In this document: piece after piece, positions 17,191 through 26,058 of the stretch | Numbering within the stretch: the first letter of the stretch is position 1 | Layout of the letters: each line of letters opens with the position of its first letter | Notes under the pieces: generated by a model | The model's input: the letters and a program-made list of their open reading frames with translations, nothing else | Databases searched by the model: none | Told to the model about the DNA's origin: nothing | Translations under genes and position numbers: made by a program | Assembly (NCBI RefSeq): GCF_008001015.1 | Contig: NZ_CP042862.1 | Location: forward strand, 1,612,001 to 1,676,000 | Direction: 5' to 3' | Source: Serinicoccus profundi | GTDB taxonomy: Bacteria; Actinomycetota; Actinomycetes; Actinomycetales; Dermatophilaceae | Length of the DNA: 64,000 bases

Positions 17191-18171
17191 GTGACCACGC
17201 CCGCGCCGAAGCCCGCGCCCCGCTCGCCGCTGGCGCGCGCGGCCGGCGACTGGCTGGACCACCTGCGGGTCGAGCGCGGACGGTCCGAGCACACGCTGCG
17301 GGCCTACCGCCGTGACCTCGACCGCTACCTGCGCTTCCTCGCCGGGCAGGGTGTCGGCGCGCCGGAGGAGGTGCGCGAGCAGCACGTCACCGACTTCCTG
17401 GCCCACCTGAGGGCCGGCGACGAGGAACATCAGCCGCTGGCGGCGACGTCGGCAGCGCGAGCGGTCGTCGCGGTGCGCGGGCTGCACACCTTCCTCGCCG
17501 TCGAGGGCGAGGTGAGCGACGACCCGGCCCGCGAGGTGACGCCACCGACCCCGCCGCGCCGCCTGCCCAAAGCGCTCACCGTGACCGACGTGGAGCGGCT
17601 GCTCCAGGCGGCCGCGGTCGGCGACACCCCGGCGGCGCTGCGGGACCGCGCGCTCCTCGAGGTGCTCTACGGCTGCGGGGCCCGGGTGAGCGAGGCCATC
17701 GCGCTGGACGTCGACGACCTCGAGCTCGGTCGGGCCGGCGATGGCACGGGGGGAGTGGTCCGGCTCTTCGGCAAGGGGCGCAAGGAGCGGATCGTGCCGA
17801 TGGGCCGGTATGCCCGGGACGCCCTCGACACCTGGCTGGTCCGGGGCAGGCCTGAGCTGGCGAGCCGTGGCGCGGGCACGCCGGCGGTCTTCGTCAACGC
17901 CCGCGGTGGACGCCTGTCGCGCCAGTCGGCGTGGACGGCGATCAAGGCGGCGGCGCAGCGGGCCGACCTGCGCGGCGAGATCTCACCGCATACCCTCCGT
18001 CACTCCTTCGCGACCCACCTGCTCGACGGGGGCGCCGATGTGCGGGTCGTCCAGGAGCTGCTCGGCCACGCCTCGGTGGCGACCACCCAGATCTACACCC
18101 ATGTGTCGACCCAGCACCTGCGCGAGGTCTACGCCCAGGCCCACCCGCGCGCCCGCTCCGCCCGCGCCTGA
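17191..18171 (+). CDS. xerD: Tyrosine recombinase XerD
   Basis: A 326-residue site-specific recombinase that resolves chromosome dimers at dif. It has a SAM-like N-terminal domain ([26 protein letters not shown]) and a catalytic domain with Arg in [12 protein letters not shown], Lys in [23 protein letters not shown], the [14 protein letters not shown] His, and the Tyr nucleophile in that last segment. The GTG at 17191 is preferred over the ATG at 17179 because GATGAT, 7 bases upstream, can act as a -10. Its position just before parA and scpAB is the classic actinobacterial arrangement. Confidence 0.9.
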   Translation: MTTPAPKPAPRSPLARAAGDWLDHLRVERGRSEHTLRAYRRDLDRYLRFLAGQGVGAPEEVREQHVTDFLAHLRAGDEEHQPLAATSAARAVVAVRGLHTFLAVEGEVSDDPAREVTPPTPPRRLPKALTVTDVERLLQAAAVGDTPAALRDRALLEVLYGCGARVSEAIALDVDDLELGRAGDGTGGVVRLFGKGRKERIVPMGRYARDALDTWLVRGRPELASRGAGTPAVFVNARGGRLSRQSAWTAIKAAAQRADLRGEISPHTLRHSFATHLLDGGADVRVVQELLGHASVATTQIYTHVSTQHLREVYAQAHPRARSARA

Positions 18172-18304
18172 GACCCTCGCACGGGCCAGGTCTCAACCTC
18201 AGGTCGAGGTGCAGGCCGATGGTCCTGACCTCCACCGGTGGATTAAGGTCGGACCGATCGGCGGGACGCCGACCACGACCTCCGAACGGACCTGGAGACA
18301 CCAC

Positions 18305-19189
18305 GTGACCCACGACCGGCTGCCCGGCACCGAGACCTCGGGCGTGGGGCAGGAAGGCCCCACCGGCCGCCCGCTGCCCGACTTCGCCGTACCCGCCCCG
18401 CTCGCGAGCCACGGACCGGCCCGCATCATCGCGATGTGCAACCAGAAGGGCGGCGTCGGCAAGACGACGTCGACGATTAACCTCGGCGCGGCCCTCGCGG
18501 AGTACGGCCGCAAGGTCCTCATGGTCGACTTCGACCCCCAGGGGGCGCTGTCCGTGGGCTTCGGGGTCCGCACCCACGACCTGGACGTCACCGTCTACAA
18601 CCTGCTCGTCGAGCGCGACCACGACGTGCGCGACGTCATCCAGCCCACCCGCGTGCCGGGCATCGACATCCTGCCGGCCAACATCGACCTGTCCGCCGCC
18701 GAGGTGCAGCTCGTCGGTGAGGTCGCCCGCGAGCAGGTGCTGGCCCGGGTGCTGCGCCCGGTGCTCGACGACTACGACGTCGTCTTCATCGACTGCCAGC
18801 CCTCCCTCGGGCTGCTCACCGTCAACGCCCTCACCGCGGCGCACGGGGTGGTCATCCCGCTGGAGACGGAGTTCTTCGCCATGCGCGGCGTGGCCCTGCT
18901 CATCGAGACCATCGAGAAGATCACCGACCGCCTCAACCCCCGCCTGGAGATCGACGGCATCCTCGCGACGATGTACGACGGGCGCACCCTGCACTCGCGC
19001 GAGGTCGTCCGCAGTGTCGTCGACCACTTCGGCGACACCGTCTTCCACACGGTCATCAGCCGCACCGTGAAGTTCCCCGACGCGACGCTGGCGGCCGAGC
19101 CGATCACGAGCTACGCCAGCACCCACTCGGGCGCGGAGGCCTACCGTCAGCTGGCCCGCGAGCTCGTCTCGCGCGGCGGCGCACCCTGA
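18305..19189 (+). CDS. ParA/Soj-family ATPase
   Basis: A 294-residue deviant-Walker ATPase. The P-loop is NQKGGVGKTTSTINLG at about residues 42-57; VDFDPQGALSVG is the Walker A' Asp region and FIDCQPSLGLLTVNAL the Walker B. About 35 variable residues precede the core. The GTG at 18305 is used because GGAG precedes it and upstream sequence is not coding. It is the second, parB-less ParA of Actinobacteria located with scpAB; its cargo is not defined by sequence. TAAGGT at 18244-18249 is a possible -10. Confidence 0.88.
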   Translation: MTHDRLPGTETSGVGQEGPTGRPLPDFAVPAPLASHGPARIIAMCNQKGGVGKTTSTINLGAALAEYGRKVLMVDFDPQGALSVGFGVRTHDLDVTVYNLLVERDHDVRDVIQPTRVPGIDILPANIDLSAAEVQLVGEVAREQVLARVLRPVLDDYDVVFIDCQPSLGLLTVNALTAAHGVVIPLETEFFAMRGVALLIETIEKITDRLNPRLEIDGILATMYDGRTLHSREVVRSVVDHFGDTVFHTVISRTVKFPDATLAAEPITSYASTHSGAEAYRQLARELVSRGGAP

Positions 19190-19200
19190 GCGAGGTGGGT

Positions 19201-20112
19201 ATGCCCTCCGCCCCGGCCCCGGAGGCGGACGCCCCGCGGGCCGAGGTCACGGGGGGCGACGCGCCGGTCCCCGGCACCCCGGGCGGGGTGCTCGTGGCCG
19301 GGCGGGCGGGCTTCGAGGTCCACCTCGACGTCTTCTCCGGACCCTTCGAGCTGCTGCTCGGCCTCATCGCCAAGCACAAGCTCGACGTCACCGAGATCGC
19401 GCTGGCCACGGTCACCGACGAGTTCGTGGCCTACCTGCGCACCGCGCAGGAGGACGGCGGGGAGTGGGACCTGTCGCAGGCGAGCGAGTTCGTGCTCATC
19501 GCCGCGACCCTGCTCGACCTCAAGGCGGCCCGGCTGCTGCCCAGTGCGCGGGAGGACGACGAGGAGGACCTCGCGCTCATCGAGGCCCGCGACCTCCTCT
19601 TCGCCCGGCTCCTGCAGTACCGCGCGTTCAAGCAGGTCGCCGACGAGCTGCGCCTGCAGATGGAGGGCAAGGGGCGGATCTTCGCCCGCGACGTCGGCGT
19701 CGAGGAGCGCTTCGCCTCCCTCCTGCCCGAGCTGATCCTCACCATCACCCCCGAGCAGCTGGCGATGATCGCCGGGCACGCGATGATCCCCAAGCCGCCC
19801 CCGGCCGTCGGGGTGGACCACCTCCACGCGGCCCAGGTGTCGGTGCGGGAGCAGGCCTCGATCGTGGTGTCCCGGCTGCGGGAGCGGGGTCACGCGAGCT
19901 TCCGCGAGCTCGTGGCCGACGCCGACACCACGCTGGTCATCGTCGCGCGCTTCCTGGCGCTGCTGGAGCTCTTCCGCGACACGGTGATCGCACTGGACCA
20001 GGACGAGGCGCTCGGGGAGCTCACCGTGCGCTGGACGGGGCCGGACACAGGTGACGTGGCCCAGGTGGGCGCCGAGTTCGACGAGGAGGTGGCCGATGAG
20101 CCAGCAGGATGA
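19201..20112 (+). CDS. scpA: Segregation and condensation protein A
   Basis: A 303-residue kleisin subunit of the SMC condensin. After a variable tail of about 40 residues comes FEVHLDVFSGPFELLLGLIAKHKLDVTEI, the standard ScpA N-terminus that contacts the SMC head, then ASEFVLIAATLLDLKAARLLP and a C-terminal winged-helix region (FRELVADADTTLVIVARFLALLELFR). The ATG at 19201 follows a GAGGTGG ribosome site. It overlaps scpB by 17 bp, as expected for a coupled pair. Confidence 0.93.
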   Translation: MPSAPAPEADAPRAEVTGGDAPVPGTPGGVLVAGRAGFEVHLDVFSGPFELLLGLIAKHKLDVTEIALATVTDEFVAYLRTAQEDGGEWDLSQASEFVLIAATLLDLKAARLLPSAREDDEEDLALIEARDLLFARLLQYRAFKQVADELRLQMEGKGRIFARDVGVEERFASLLPELILTITPEQLAMIAGHAMIPKPPPAVGVDHLHAAQVSVREQASIVVSRLRERGHASFRELVADADTTLVIVARFLALLELFRDTVIALDQDEALGELTVRWTGPDTGDVAQVGAEFDEEVADEPAG

Positions 20113-20740
20113 CGTGGACCCGACCGGGTCGCCAGAGCCCGAGGTGGCCGCCAGCGAGGAGCAGGTGGCCTTCGACATCAACGACTTCCCCGGCGGCGCG
20201 CGCTCGGCGATCGAGGCTGTCCTCATGGTCGTCGACGAGCCGGTGACCGAGGAGGCACTGGCCAGCGCTCTGGAGCTGCCGATCGAGGACGTCGGGGTGG
20301 CTCTCGACGAGCTTGCCCAGGAGTATGCCCACGAGCAGCGCGGTTTCATGCTGCGCCGGCTGGGCGGCGGGTGGCGGATCTACAGCCGCCCGGAATACGC
20401 ACCGGTGGTCGAGCGGTTCCTCCTGGGTGGCCAGCAGGCCAGGCTCACCCAGGCCGCCCTGGAGACGCTGGCGGTCATCGCCTACCGTCAACCCATCAGC
20501 AGGGCCCGGATCGGCGCCATCCGCGGGGTCAACGTGGACGGTGTCGTGCGGACCCTCCTGGCCCGCGGCATGGTGACCGAGACCGGTCAGGACCCGACCG
20601 GCGGCGCGGTGCTCTACGGCACCACTGACCTGTTCCTGCAGCGCATGGGCCTGGACAGCCTGGACGACCTGCCCGCGCTGGCCCCTTATCTTCCCTCGGC
20701 CGAAGTGCTCGAGGAGCTCGCATCGGAAGGACTCGCATGA
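20096..20740 (+). CDS. scpB: Segregation and condensation protein B
   Basis: A 214-residue partner of ScpA and SMC with two winged-helix domains: RSAIEAVLMVVDEPVTEEALASAL and RLTQAALETLAVIAYRQPISRARIGAIRGVNVDG, the second being the family hallmark. The start lies inside the end of scpA, and the stop overlaps rluB as ATGA, so scpA-scpB-rluB form one translational unit. Confidence 0.94.
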   Translation: MSQQDDVDPTGSPEPEVAASEEQVAFDINDFPGGARSAIEAVLMVVDEPVTEEALASALELPIEDVGVALDELAQEYAHEQRGFMLRRLGGGWRIYSRPEYAPVVERFLLGGQQARLTQAALETLAVIAYRQPISRARIGAIRGVNVDGVVRTLLARGMVTETGQDPTGGAVLYGTTDLFLQRMGLDSLDDLPALAPYLPSAEVLEELASEGLA

Positions 20741-21669
20741 GCAACGGCAAGCAGCAGGGACGAGGTCGTGGATCAGGCGGTGGCGCCGGCCAGGGGAAGC
20801 TACGTGGTGGCGCTCGAGGCTCGGGGCCGCGCGTGCCCTCCCAGGGCGGTGGCGCCGGCCCACGACGCGCGGGTGGCAGCAAGCCCCCGCGGCGACGCCG
20901 ACCCAGCACCCCGGCGGACCCCGCCTCGCGCGACGTCCACAGCCCGGAGGGCGTGCGCCTGCAGAAGCTGCTCGCCGGGGCCGGCTTCGGCAGCCGCCGC
21001 GCCTGCGAGAAGCTCATCGAGGACGGCCGCGTCCAGGTCGACGGCCAGGTCGTCGTCGAGCTGGGCGTCCGCGTGGACCCCTCCAGCCAGACCGTGCACG
21101 TCGACGGCGACCGCGTCGTCGTCGACGCCGACAAGGTCTACCTCGCCTTCAACAAGCCCGCCGGTGTCGTCTCCACGATGGAGGACGAGGAGGGCCGCCC
21201 GTGCCTGACCGACTACGTCGGCCACCTCTCGCAGCGGCTCTTCCACGTCGGTCGCCTCGACGTGGACACCGAGGGCCTCCTGCTGCTCACCAACGACGGC
21301 GACCTCGCGCACAAGCTCCAGCACCCGGCCTACGGCGTGCCCAAGACGTATGTCGCCCAGGTCCACGGCGTGATGGGCCCGGGGATCGGCAAGCAGCTGC
21401 GCGACGGTATCCAGCTGGAGGACGGCCTGGCCAAGGCCGACAGCTTCCGGCTGGTCGACAACATCCCCGGTCACTCGATCATCGAGGTCGTGCTCCACGA
21501 GGGCCGCAAGCACATCGTGCGCCGGATGATGGAGGAGGTCGGCTACCCCGTCGAGGCCCTCTCCCGCGTCCAGATCGGCCCGATCAAGCTCGCGGAGCTG
21601 CGCCCGGGCAAGTACCGCGCCCTCTCGGCCGAGGAGGTCGCCCAGCTCTACCGCTCCGCGGGGGAGTGA
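20737..21669 (+). CDS. rluB: 23S rRNA pseudouridine synthase
   Basis: A 310-residue RsuA/RluB-family enzyme. Residues 1 to about 65 are a disordered Gly/Arg-rich RNA-binding tail. An S4 domain follows (VRLQKLLAGAGFGSRRACEKLIEDGRVQVDG), then the catalytic domain with GRLDVDTEGLLLLTNDGDLAHKL (catalytic Asp) and HEGRKHIVRRMMEEVGYPV. It converts one uridine of helix 89 in 23S rRNA to pseudouridine. It overlaps scpB by 4 bp. Confidence 0.93.
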   Translation: MSNGKQQGRGRGSGGGAGQGKLRGGARGSGPRVPSQGGGAGPRRAGGSKPPRRRRPSTPADPASRDVHSPEGVRLQKLLAGAGFGSRRACEKLIEDGRVQVDGQVVVELGVRVDPSSQTVHVDGDRVVVDADKVYLAFNKPAGVVSTMEDEEGRPCLTDYVGHLSQRLFHVGRLDVDTEGLLLLTNDGDLAHKLQHPAYGVPKTYVAQVHGVMGPGIGKQLRDGIQLEDGLAKADSFRLVDNIPGHSIIEVVLHEGRKHIVRRMMEEVGYPVEALSRVQIGPIKLAELRPGKYRALSAEEVAQLYRSAGE

Positions 21670-21695
21670 GCTCGGCCCAGCCCCGCATCGCCATC

Positions 21696-21741
21696 AGCGT
21701 CCCGTGGGAGTGGGCAGATATGCCGACTCCTACGGGACGCT
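21696..21741. terminator. 46-base near-perfect hairpin between rluB and cmk
   Basis: Arms AGCGTCCCGT at 21696-21705 and ACGGGACGCT at 21732-21741 pair perfectly, followed by one mismatch, GGAGT with ACTCC, and GCA with TGC around a GATA loop. There is no T-run. It could terminate the rluB transcript in a U-independent way or act as a processing site. Confidence 0.55.
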
Positions 21742-21800
21742 CGCGTGCTGACCGCCCCGGGCTCAGCGGTGAAGCGGCGGGGGAGCGGGCCCGACCACGT

Positions 21801-21806
21801 TAGGCT
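21801..21806 (+). promoter_or_regulatory. -10 box of the cmk promoter
   Basis: TAGGCT, 6 bases before the GTG start at 21813; leaderless spacing. Confidence 0.5.
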
Positions 21807-21812
21807 GGGTCG

Positions 21813-22550
21813 GTGCAGTCCAGCCCCCTCACCGTCGCCATCGACGGGCCCTCCGGGTCCGGCAAGTCCTCCGTGTCCAAGGCCGTGGCCCGAGAGCTCG
21901 GCGTGGGCTACCTCGACACCGGCGCGATGTACCGCGCGCTGGCCTGGCACTGCCTGGAGGCGGGGCTCGACCTCACCGACCAGGACGCGGTCGCCGAGGC
22001 GGCGCGCGACCTGCCGCTGGAGATGCCGACCGACCCCGACGACCAGAGCCTGGCCGTCGGCGGCACCGACATCACCTCGGCCATCCGTGAGCCGCGGGTG
22101 ACCGAGCAGGTCTCCGCCGTCGCCACCAACCTCGACGTGCGGGCCGAGCTGCGCCGGCGGCAGCGGGAGATCATCGGCGCCCAGCGCGAGGCGAGCGGCG
22201 GCATCGTCGCCGAGGGCCGCGACATCACCACCGTCGTGGCCCCCGACGCCGAGCACCGCATCCTCATCACGGCCTCCGAGGAGGCCCGGCTGGCCCGCCG
22301 CAGCACCGAGCTGCACGGCGGGGCCGACGCCCAGCAGGTCGCGGCGACCCGCGACCAGGTCGTGCGCCGCGACCAGCAGGACTCCACCGTCAGCGCCTTC
22401 ATGGAAGCCGCCGACGGGGTCGTGACGTTGGACACCTCGGACCTCACGTTCGAGGAGGTCGTCGCGGCCGTGCTCGCCCTGGTGCAGGGCGAGGTCACGC
22501 CACGCCACGAGGCGGACGCACCGCATACCCCTGACATCGACGCCCCCTGA
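21813..22550 (+). CDS. cmk: Cytidylate kinase
   Basis: A 245-residue P-loop kinase that phosphorylates CMP and dCMP. The P-loop is IDGPSGSGKSSVSKAVA near residue 10, then YLDTGAMYRALAW, the CMP-binding insert (VTEQVSAVATNLDVRAELRRRQR), and GGIVAEGRDITTVVAPDA with the conserved Arg-Asp. A C-terminal tail of about 20 residues is extra. It starts at a GTG without a Shine-Dalgarno site, consistent with a leaderless mRNA. In most Actinobacteria der follows directly; here two sulfur genes intervene. Confidence 0.93.
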   Translation: MQSSPLTVAIDGPSGSGKSSVSKAVARELGVGYLDTGAMYRALAWHCLEAGLDLTDQDAVAEAARDLPLEMPTDPDDQSLAVGGTDITSAIREPRVTEQVSAVATNLDVRAELRRRQREIIGAQREASGGIVAEGRDITTVVAPDAEHRILITASEEARLARRSTELHGGADAQQVAATRDQVVRRDQQDSTVSAFMEAADGVVTLDTSDLTFEEVVAAVLALVQGEVTPRHEADAPHTPDIDAP

Positions 22551-22562
22551 GGAGAACCGGAC

Positions 22563-23414
22563 ATGAGCGAGAAGATCGAGGCCTACGCCCACCCCGAGCG
22601 CCTGGTCACCACGGACTGGCTGGCCGAGCACCTGGACGACGACTCCGTGGTCGTCCTGGAGTCCGACGAGGACGTCCTGCTCTACGACACCGGGCACATC
22701 CCCGGCGCCCAGAAGCTGGACTGGCACCTCGACCTCAACGACCCGCTGACCCGCGACTACGTCGACGGCGCCCGCTTCGCCGAGGTCATGGGCGCACGCG
22801 GCATCGGCCGCGACACGACCGTCGTCATCTACGGCGACAAGTCCAACTGGTGGGCCGCCTACGCCCTGTGGGTGATGACCCTCTTCGGCCACGAGGACGT
22901 CCGGCTGCTCGACGGCGGCCGCGCCGCGTGGGTCGCGCAGGGTCGGGAGATGACGACCGACGTGCCGCAGGTGGCACCGGTGGACTACCCGGTCGTCGAG
23001 CGCGACGACAGCGGGGTCCGCGCGTTCAAGACCGACGTCCTGGAGCACCTGGGCCGGCCGATGGTCGACGTGCGCTCCCCCGGGGAGTACTCCGGTGAGC
23101 TGCTGCACATGCCCGACTACCCGCAGGAGGGCGCGATGCGCGGCGGGCACATCCCCGGCGCGAGGTCGGTGCCGTGGGCCCGCGCGGCCAACGAGGACGG
23201 CACCTTCAAGTCCCGCGAGGAGCTCGAGGCGATCTACCTGCAGGAGCAGGGCCTGACCAGCGGGGACGACGTCGTCGCCTACTGCCGCATCGGGGAGCGC
23301 TCCAGCCACACGTGGTTCGTCCTCACCCACCTGCTGGGCTTCGACAACGTCCGCAACTACGACGGCAGCTGGACCGAGTGGGGCAACTCGGTCGGCGTGC
23401 CGGTGGAGCGCTGA
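22563..23414 (+). CDS. sseA: Thiosulfate sulfurtransferase (two-domain rhodanese)
   Basis: A 283-residue protein with two rhodanese domains. The N-terminal one (residues about 15-140) lacks a cysteine in its active loop ([11 protein letters not shown]) and is structural. The C-terminal one carries the persulfide-forming Cys in [13 protein letters not shown] at about residue 241. A GAGGAG ribosome site lies before the ATG. It transfers sulfane sulfur from thiosulfate or a related donor. The next gene, sufE, starts 4 bp after its stop, suggesting that the two work together on sulfur delivery. Confidence 0.9.
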   Translation: MSEKIEAYAHPERLVTTDWLAEHLDDDSVVVLESDEDVLLYDTGHIPGAQKLDWHLDLNDPLTRDYVDGARFAEVMGARGIGRDTTVVIYGDKSNWWAAYALWVMTLFGHEDVRLLDGGRAAWVAQGREMTTDVPQVAPVDYPVVERDDSGVRAFKTDVLEHLGRPMVDVRSPGEYSGELLHMPDYPQEGAMRGGHIPGARSVPWARAANEDGTFKSREELEAIYLQEQGLTSGDDVVAYCRIGERSSHTWFVLTHLLGFDNVRNYDGSWTEWGNSVGVPVER

Positions 23415-23417
23415 GGT

Positions 23418-23909
23418 ATGCCGGTCCAGGACGACCGCAACGGCGTCACCGAGCTCCCCCCGGCGATGGCCGAGCTGGCCGAGGACTTCCACGCCGTCAG
23501 CCAGCCCGAACGCCTCCAGCTGCTGCTCGAGCTGTCCCGTGAGCTGCCCGGGCTCCCCGAGCGCTACGACGGGCAGCTGGACAAGATGGAGCGGGTCGAT
23601 GAGTGCCAGTCGCCGCTGTTCCTGGCCGTCGAGGTCGGTGACGACCCCGACCGGACCGTGAGCCTGTTCTTCGACGCACCCGCCGAGGCACCGACCACCC
23701 GTGGCTTCGCCGGCATCCTGCACGAGGGCCTGGATGGTCTGCCCGCCCAGCAGGTGCTGGCCGTGCCCGACGACGCCCCCTACCGCTTCGGGCTCGCCGA
23801 GGCCGTGTCGCCGCTGCGGATGCGGGGCATGGTCGGCATGCTCGGCCGGATCAAACGACAGGTGCGGCTGCGCGACGACGCCCGCACCGCTGAGCAGGAG
23901 AGCGCATGA
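23418..23909 (+). CDS. sufE: SufE-family sulfur acceptor
   Basis: A 163-residue protein of SufE fold that accepts persulfide sulfur from a cysteine desulfurase or, in this context, perhaps from the rhodanese before it. The acceptor Cys lies in [13 protein letters not shown] at about residue 62, and the family N-terminus ([20 protein letters not shown]) and [18 protein letters not shown] are present. Its stop overlaps the der start as ATGA. No cysteine desulfurase is seen in the window. Confidence 0.88.
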   Translation: MPVQDDRNGVTELPPAMAELAEDFHAVSQPERLQLLLELSRELPGLPERYDGQLDKMERVDECQSPLFLAVEVGDDPDRTVSLFFDAPAEAPTTRGFAGILHEGLDGLPAQQVLAVPDDAPYRFGLAEAVSPLRMRGMVGMLGRIKRQVRLRDDARTAEQESA

Positions 23910-25463
23910 GCAGACCCGAGACCGGCACCGACGGCATACCCCAGGAGCCGGGGGAGGACGTCGAGGTCGAGTGGACCGGCGGCGACCCCGACGCGCTGCC
24001 CGACCTGGAGCCCACGGAGCAGGACGAGGCGCTGGAGCAGGCCCTGCGGGCCGGGCTCGTCGACTTCGAGCTCTCCGAGGAGGACCAGGCGCTCGTCGAG
24101 CGCGGTGAACTGCCCGAGGGGCTCGAGGACGACCTCGCCGGCCGCCCGGTCGTCGCGGTCGTCGGGCGACCCAACGTCGGCAAGTCCAGCCTGGTCAACC
24201 GCATCCTGGGCCGCCGTGAGGCGGTCGTCGAGGACGTGCCGGGCGTCACCCGCGACCGGGTCGCCTACGACGCCGAGTGGTCGGGCCGACGCTTCACCCT
24301 CGTCGACACCGGTGGCTGGGAGGTCGACGCCACGGGGATCCACCTGCGGGTCGCCGAGCAGGCCGAGGTCGCCGTCGAGCTTGCCGACGCGGTGATGTTC
24401 GTCGTCGACTCCACCGTCGGCGCCACCGACACCGACGAGCAGGTCGTGCGCCTGCTGCGGCGCAGCGGCAAGCCGGTGGTCCTCGTCGCCAACAAGGTCG
24501 ACGACCAGCGCTTCGAGGCCGACGCCGCGATGCTGTGGAGCCTCGGCCTCGGGCAGCCCTGGCCCGTCTCGGCGCTCCACGGTCGCGGGTCGGGCGACGC
24601 GCTCGACGCCCTGCTCGACGTGCTGCCGGAGACCTCGGCGGTGGCGGGGGCATACCCTCGCGGCGGTCCGCGCCGGGTCGCCCTGCTGGGGCGGCCCAAC
24701 GTCGGCAAGTCCTCGCTGCTCAACAAGCTCGCCGGCACCGACCGTGTCGTCGTGGACGACGTGGCCGGCACCACCCGCGACCCGGTGGACGAGCTCATCG
24801 AGCTCGGCGACGACGGCCGGGTATGGCGGTTCGTCGACACCGCGGGCATCCGCCGCCGGGTGCACCAGACCAAGGGCGCCGACTTCTACGCCTCGCTGCG
24901 CACCCAGGCGGCGCTGGAGAAGGCCGAGGTGGCCGTCGTGCTCGTGGACGTCTCCGAGCCGATCGCCGAGCAGGACATCCGGGTGATCCAGCAGGTCGTC
25001 GATGCTGGGCGTGCCCTCGTCGTGGCCTACAACAAGTGGGACACCCTGGACGAGGAGCGGCGCTACTACCTCGAGCGGGAGATCGAGCGCGAGCTCGTGC
25101 AGATCACCTGGGCGCCGCGGGTCAACATCTCGGCGGCGACCGGGCGCAACGTCGCCAAGCTCGTGCCCGCCCTCGACACCGCACTGGCGTCCTGGGACCG
25201 GCGCATCCCCACGGCCAAGCTCAACCGCCTTCTTCGGGGAGGTCGTGGCGGCCCACCCGCACCCGGTGCGCAGCGGCAAGCAGCCGCGGGTCCTCTTCGC
25301 GACCCAGGCCGACACGCGTCCGCCGAAGTTCGTCATCTTCGCCTCAGGCTTCATCGAGGCCGGCTACCGGCGCTTCCTGGAGCGCCGTCTGCGCGAGCAG
25401 TTCGGCTTCGCCGGCACCCCGATCGAGATCTCGGTGCGGGTGCGCGAGAAGCGCCGTCGCTGA
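23906..25463 (+). CDS. der: GTPase Der, interrupted by a one-base frameshift
   Basis: Der has two GTPase domains and acts in 50S ribosome assembly. Both are here: [23 protein letters not shown] and NKVD in the first, and [24 protein letters not shown] and YNKWD in the second. An acidic N-terminal extension of about 80 residues precedes them, as usual in Actinobacteria. At 25225-25226 an extra C (AAC-C-GCC) shifts the frame after TAKLN; the KH-like C-terminal domain continues in the next frame ([14 protein letters not shown] to [10 protein letters not shown]) and stops at 25463. Without the base the product would be 518 residues. The gene is essential in many bacteria, so a sequencing error is likelier than true loss. 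Confidence 0.88.
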
Positions 25464-25549
25464 GGGCCTCCGGAGTGCCCCGGCCGGTTCGGATCTGACC
25501 CGAGGCGTGGGGTAATATTCCGCAGGTTGCCGCCTCGGCGGTGACGCCA

Positions 25550-25623
<74 letters not shown>

Positions 25624-25629
25624 CGTATG

Positions 25630-25661
25630 AGCCCTGGTGGGAGTCCTTCCCCACCAGGGCT
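25630..25661 (+). terminator. Hairpin terminator after tRNA-Pro
   Basis: An 11 bp perfect stem (GCCCTGGTGGG with CCCACCAGGGC) with an 8-base loop, followed by TTCGTCGT. Strong stem and short T content. Confidence 0.8.
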
Positions 25662-25813
25662 TCGTCGTGTCCGGGGTCGATTTCCGGTGCCCGTGCGAGC
25701 CGGACCTGCGAGGTCCTGGCGGGTGCTGCAGCCGCCGTGGAGCGGTCGGAGCGGGTTGGTGCAGGACGTCACAGGTGGGGTCCGTCGTGGCGTGGTGCTC
25801 CCTTCCTGGTGCG

Positions 25814-25960
25814 GAGACCGACCTGCTGATCGAGGCATCGATGCACGAGGTCGCCTGGAACAGCCGCGGCCATGCCGCGCGGTTGTTCCGACAGGCCGTG
25901 GGCGTGACGCCGGCCCGTTACCGCGAGCTGGCCCGCGACAGGCTGCGGCTCGAAAGGCCC
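25814..25960 (+). pseudogene. Remnant of an AraC-type regulator
   Basis: About 50 codons read ETDLLIEASMHEVAW, then NSRGHAARLFRQAVGVTPARYRE. This resembles the second helix-turn-helix and C-terminal signature of AraC/XylS proteins (F-x-R-x-F-x-x-x-x-G-x-TP-x-x-YR). The ligand domain and first HTH are absent, and nothing upstream looks coding, so this is a decayed fragment. It lies in a 435 bp stretch between tRNA-Pro and the next gene that otherwise contains only the tRNA terminator. Confidence 0.55.
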
Positions 25961-26058
25961 GCGATACAGACCGCCCGGTGGTTCGTTACGCTGGTGTTGA
26001 CATACCTGGCACTCAGGGGAGTCCGCGCCTGCGCGCGCGCACCCGACGGGAGGTCGCT

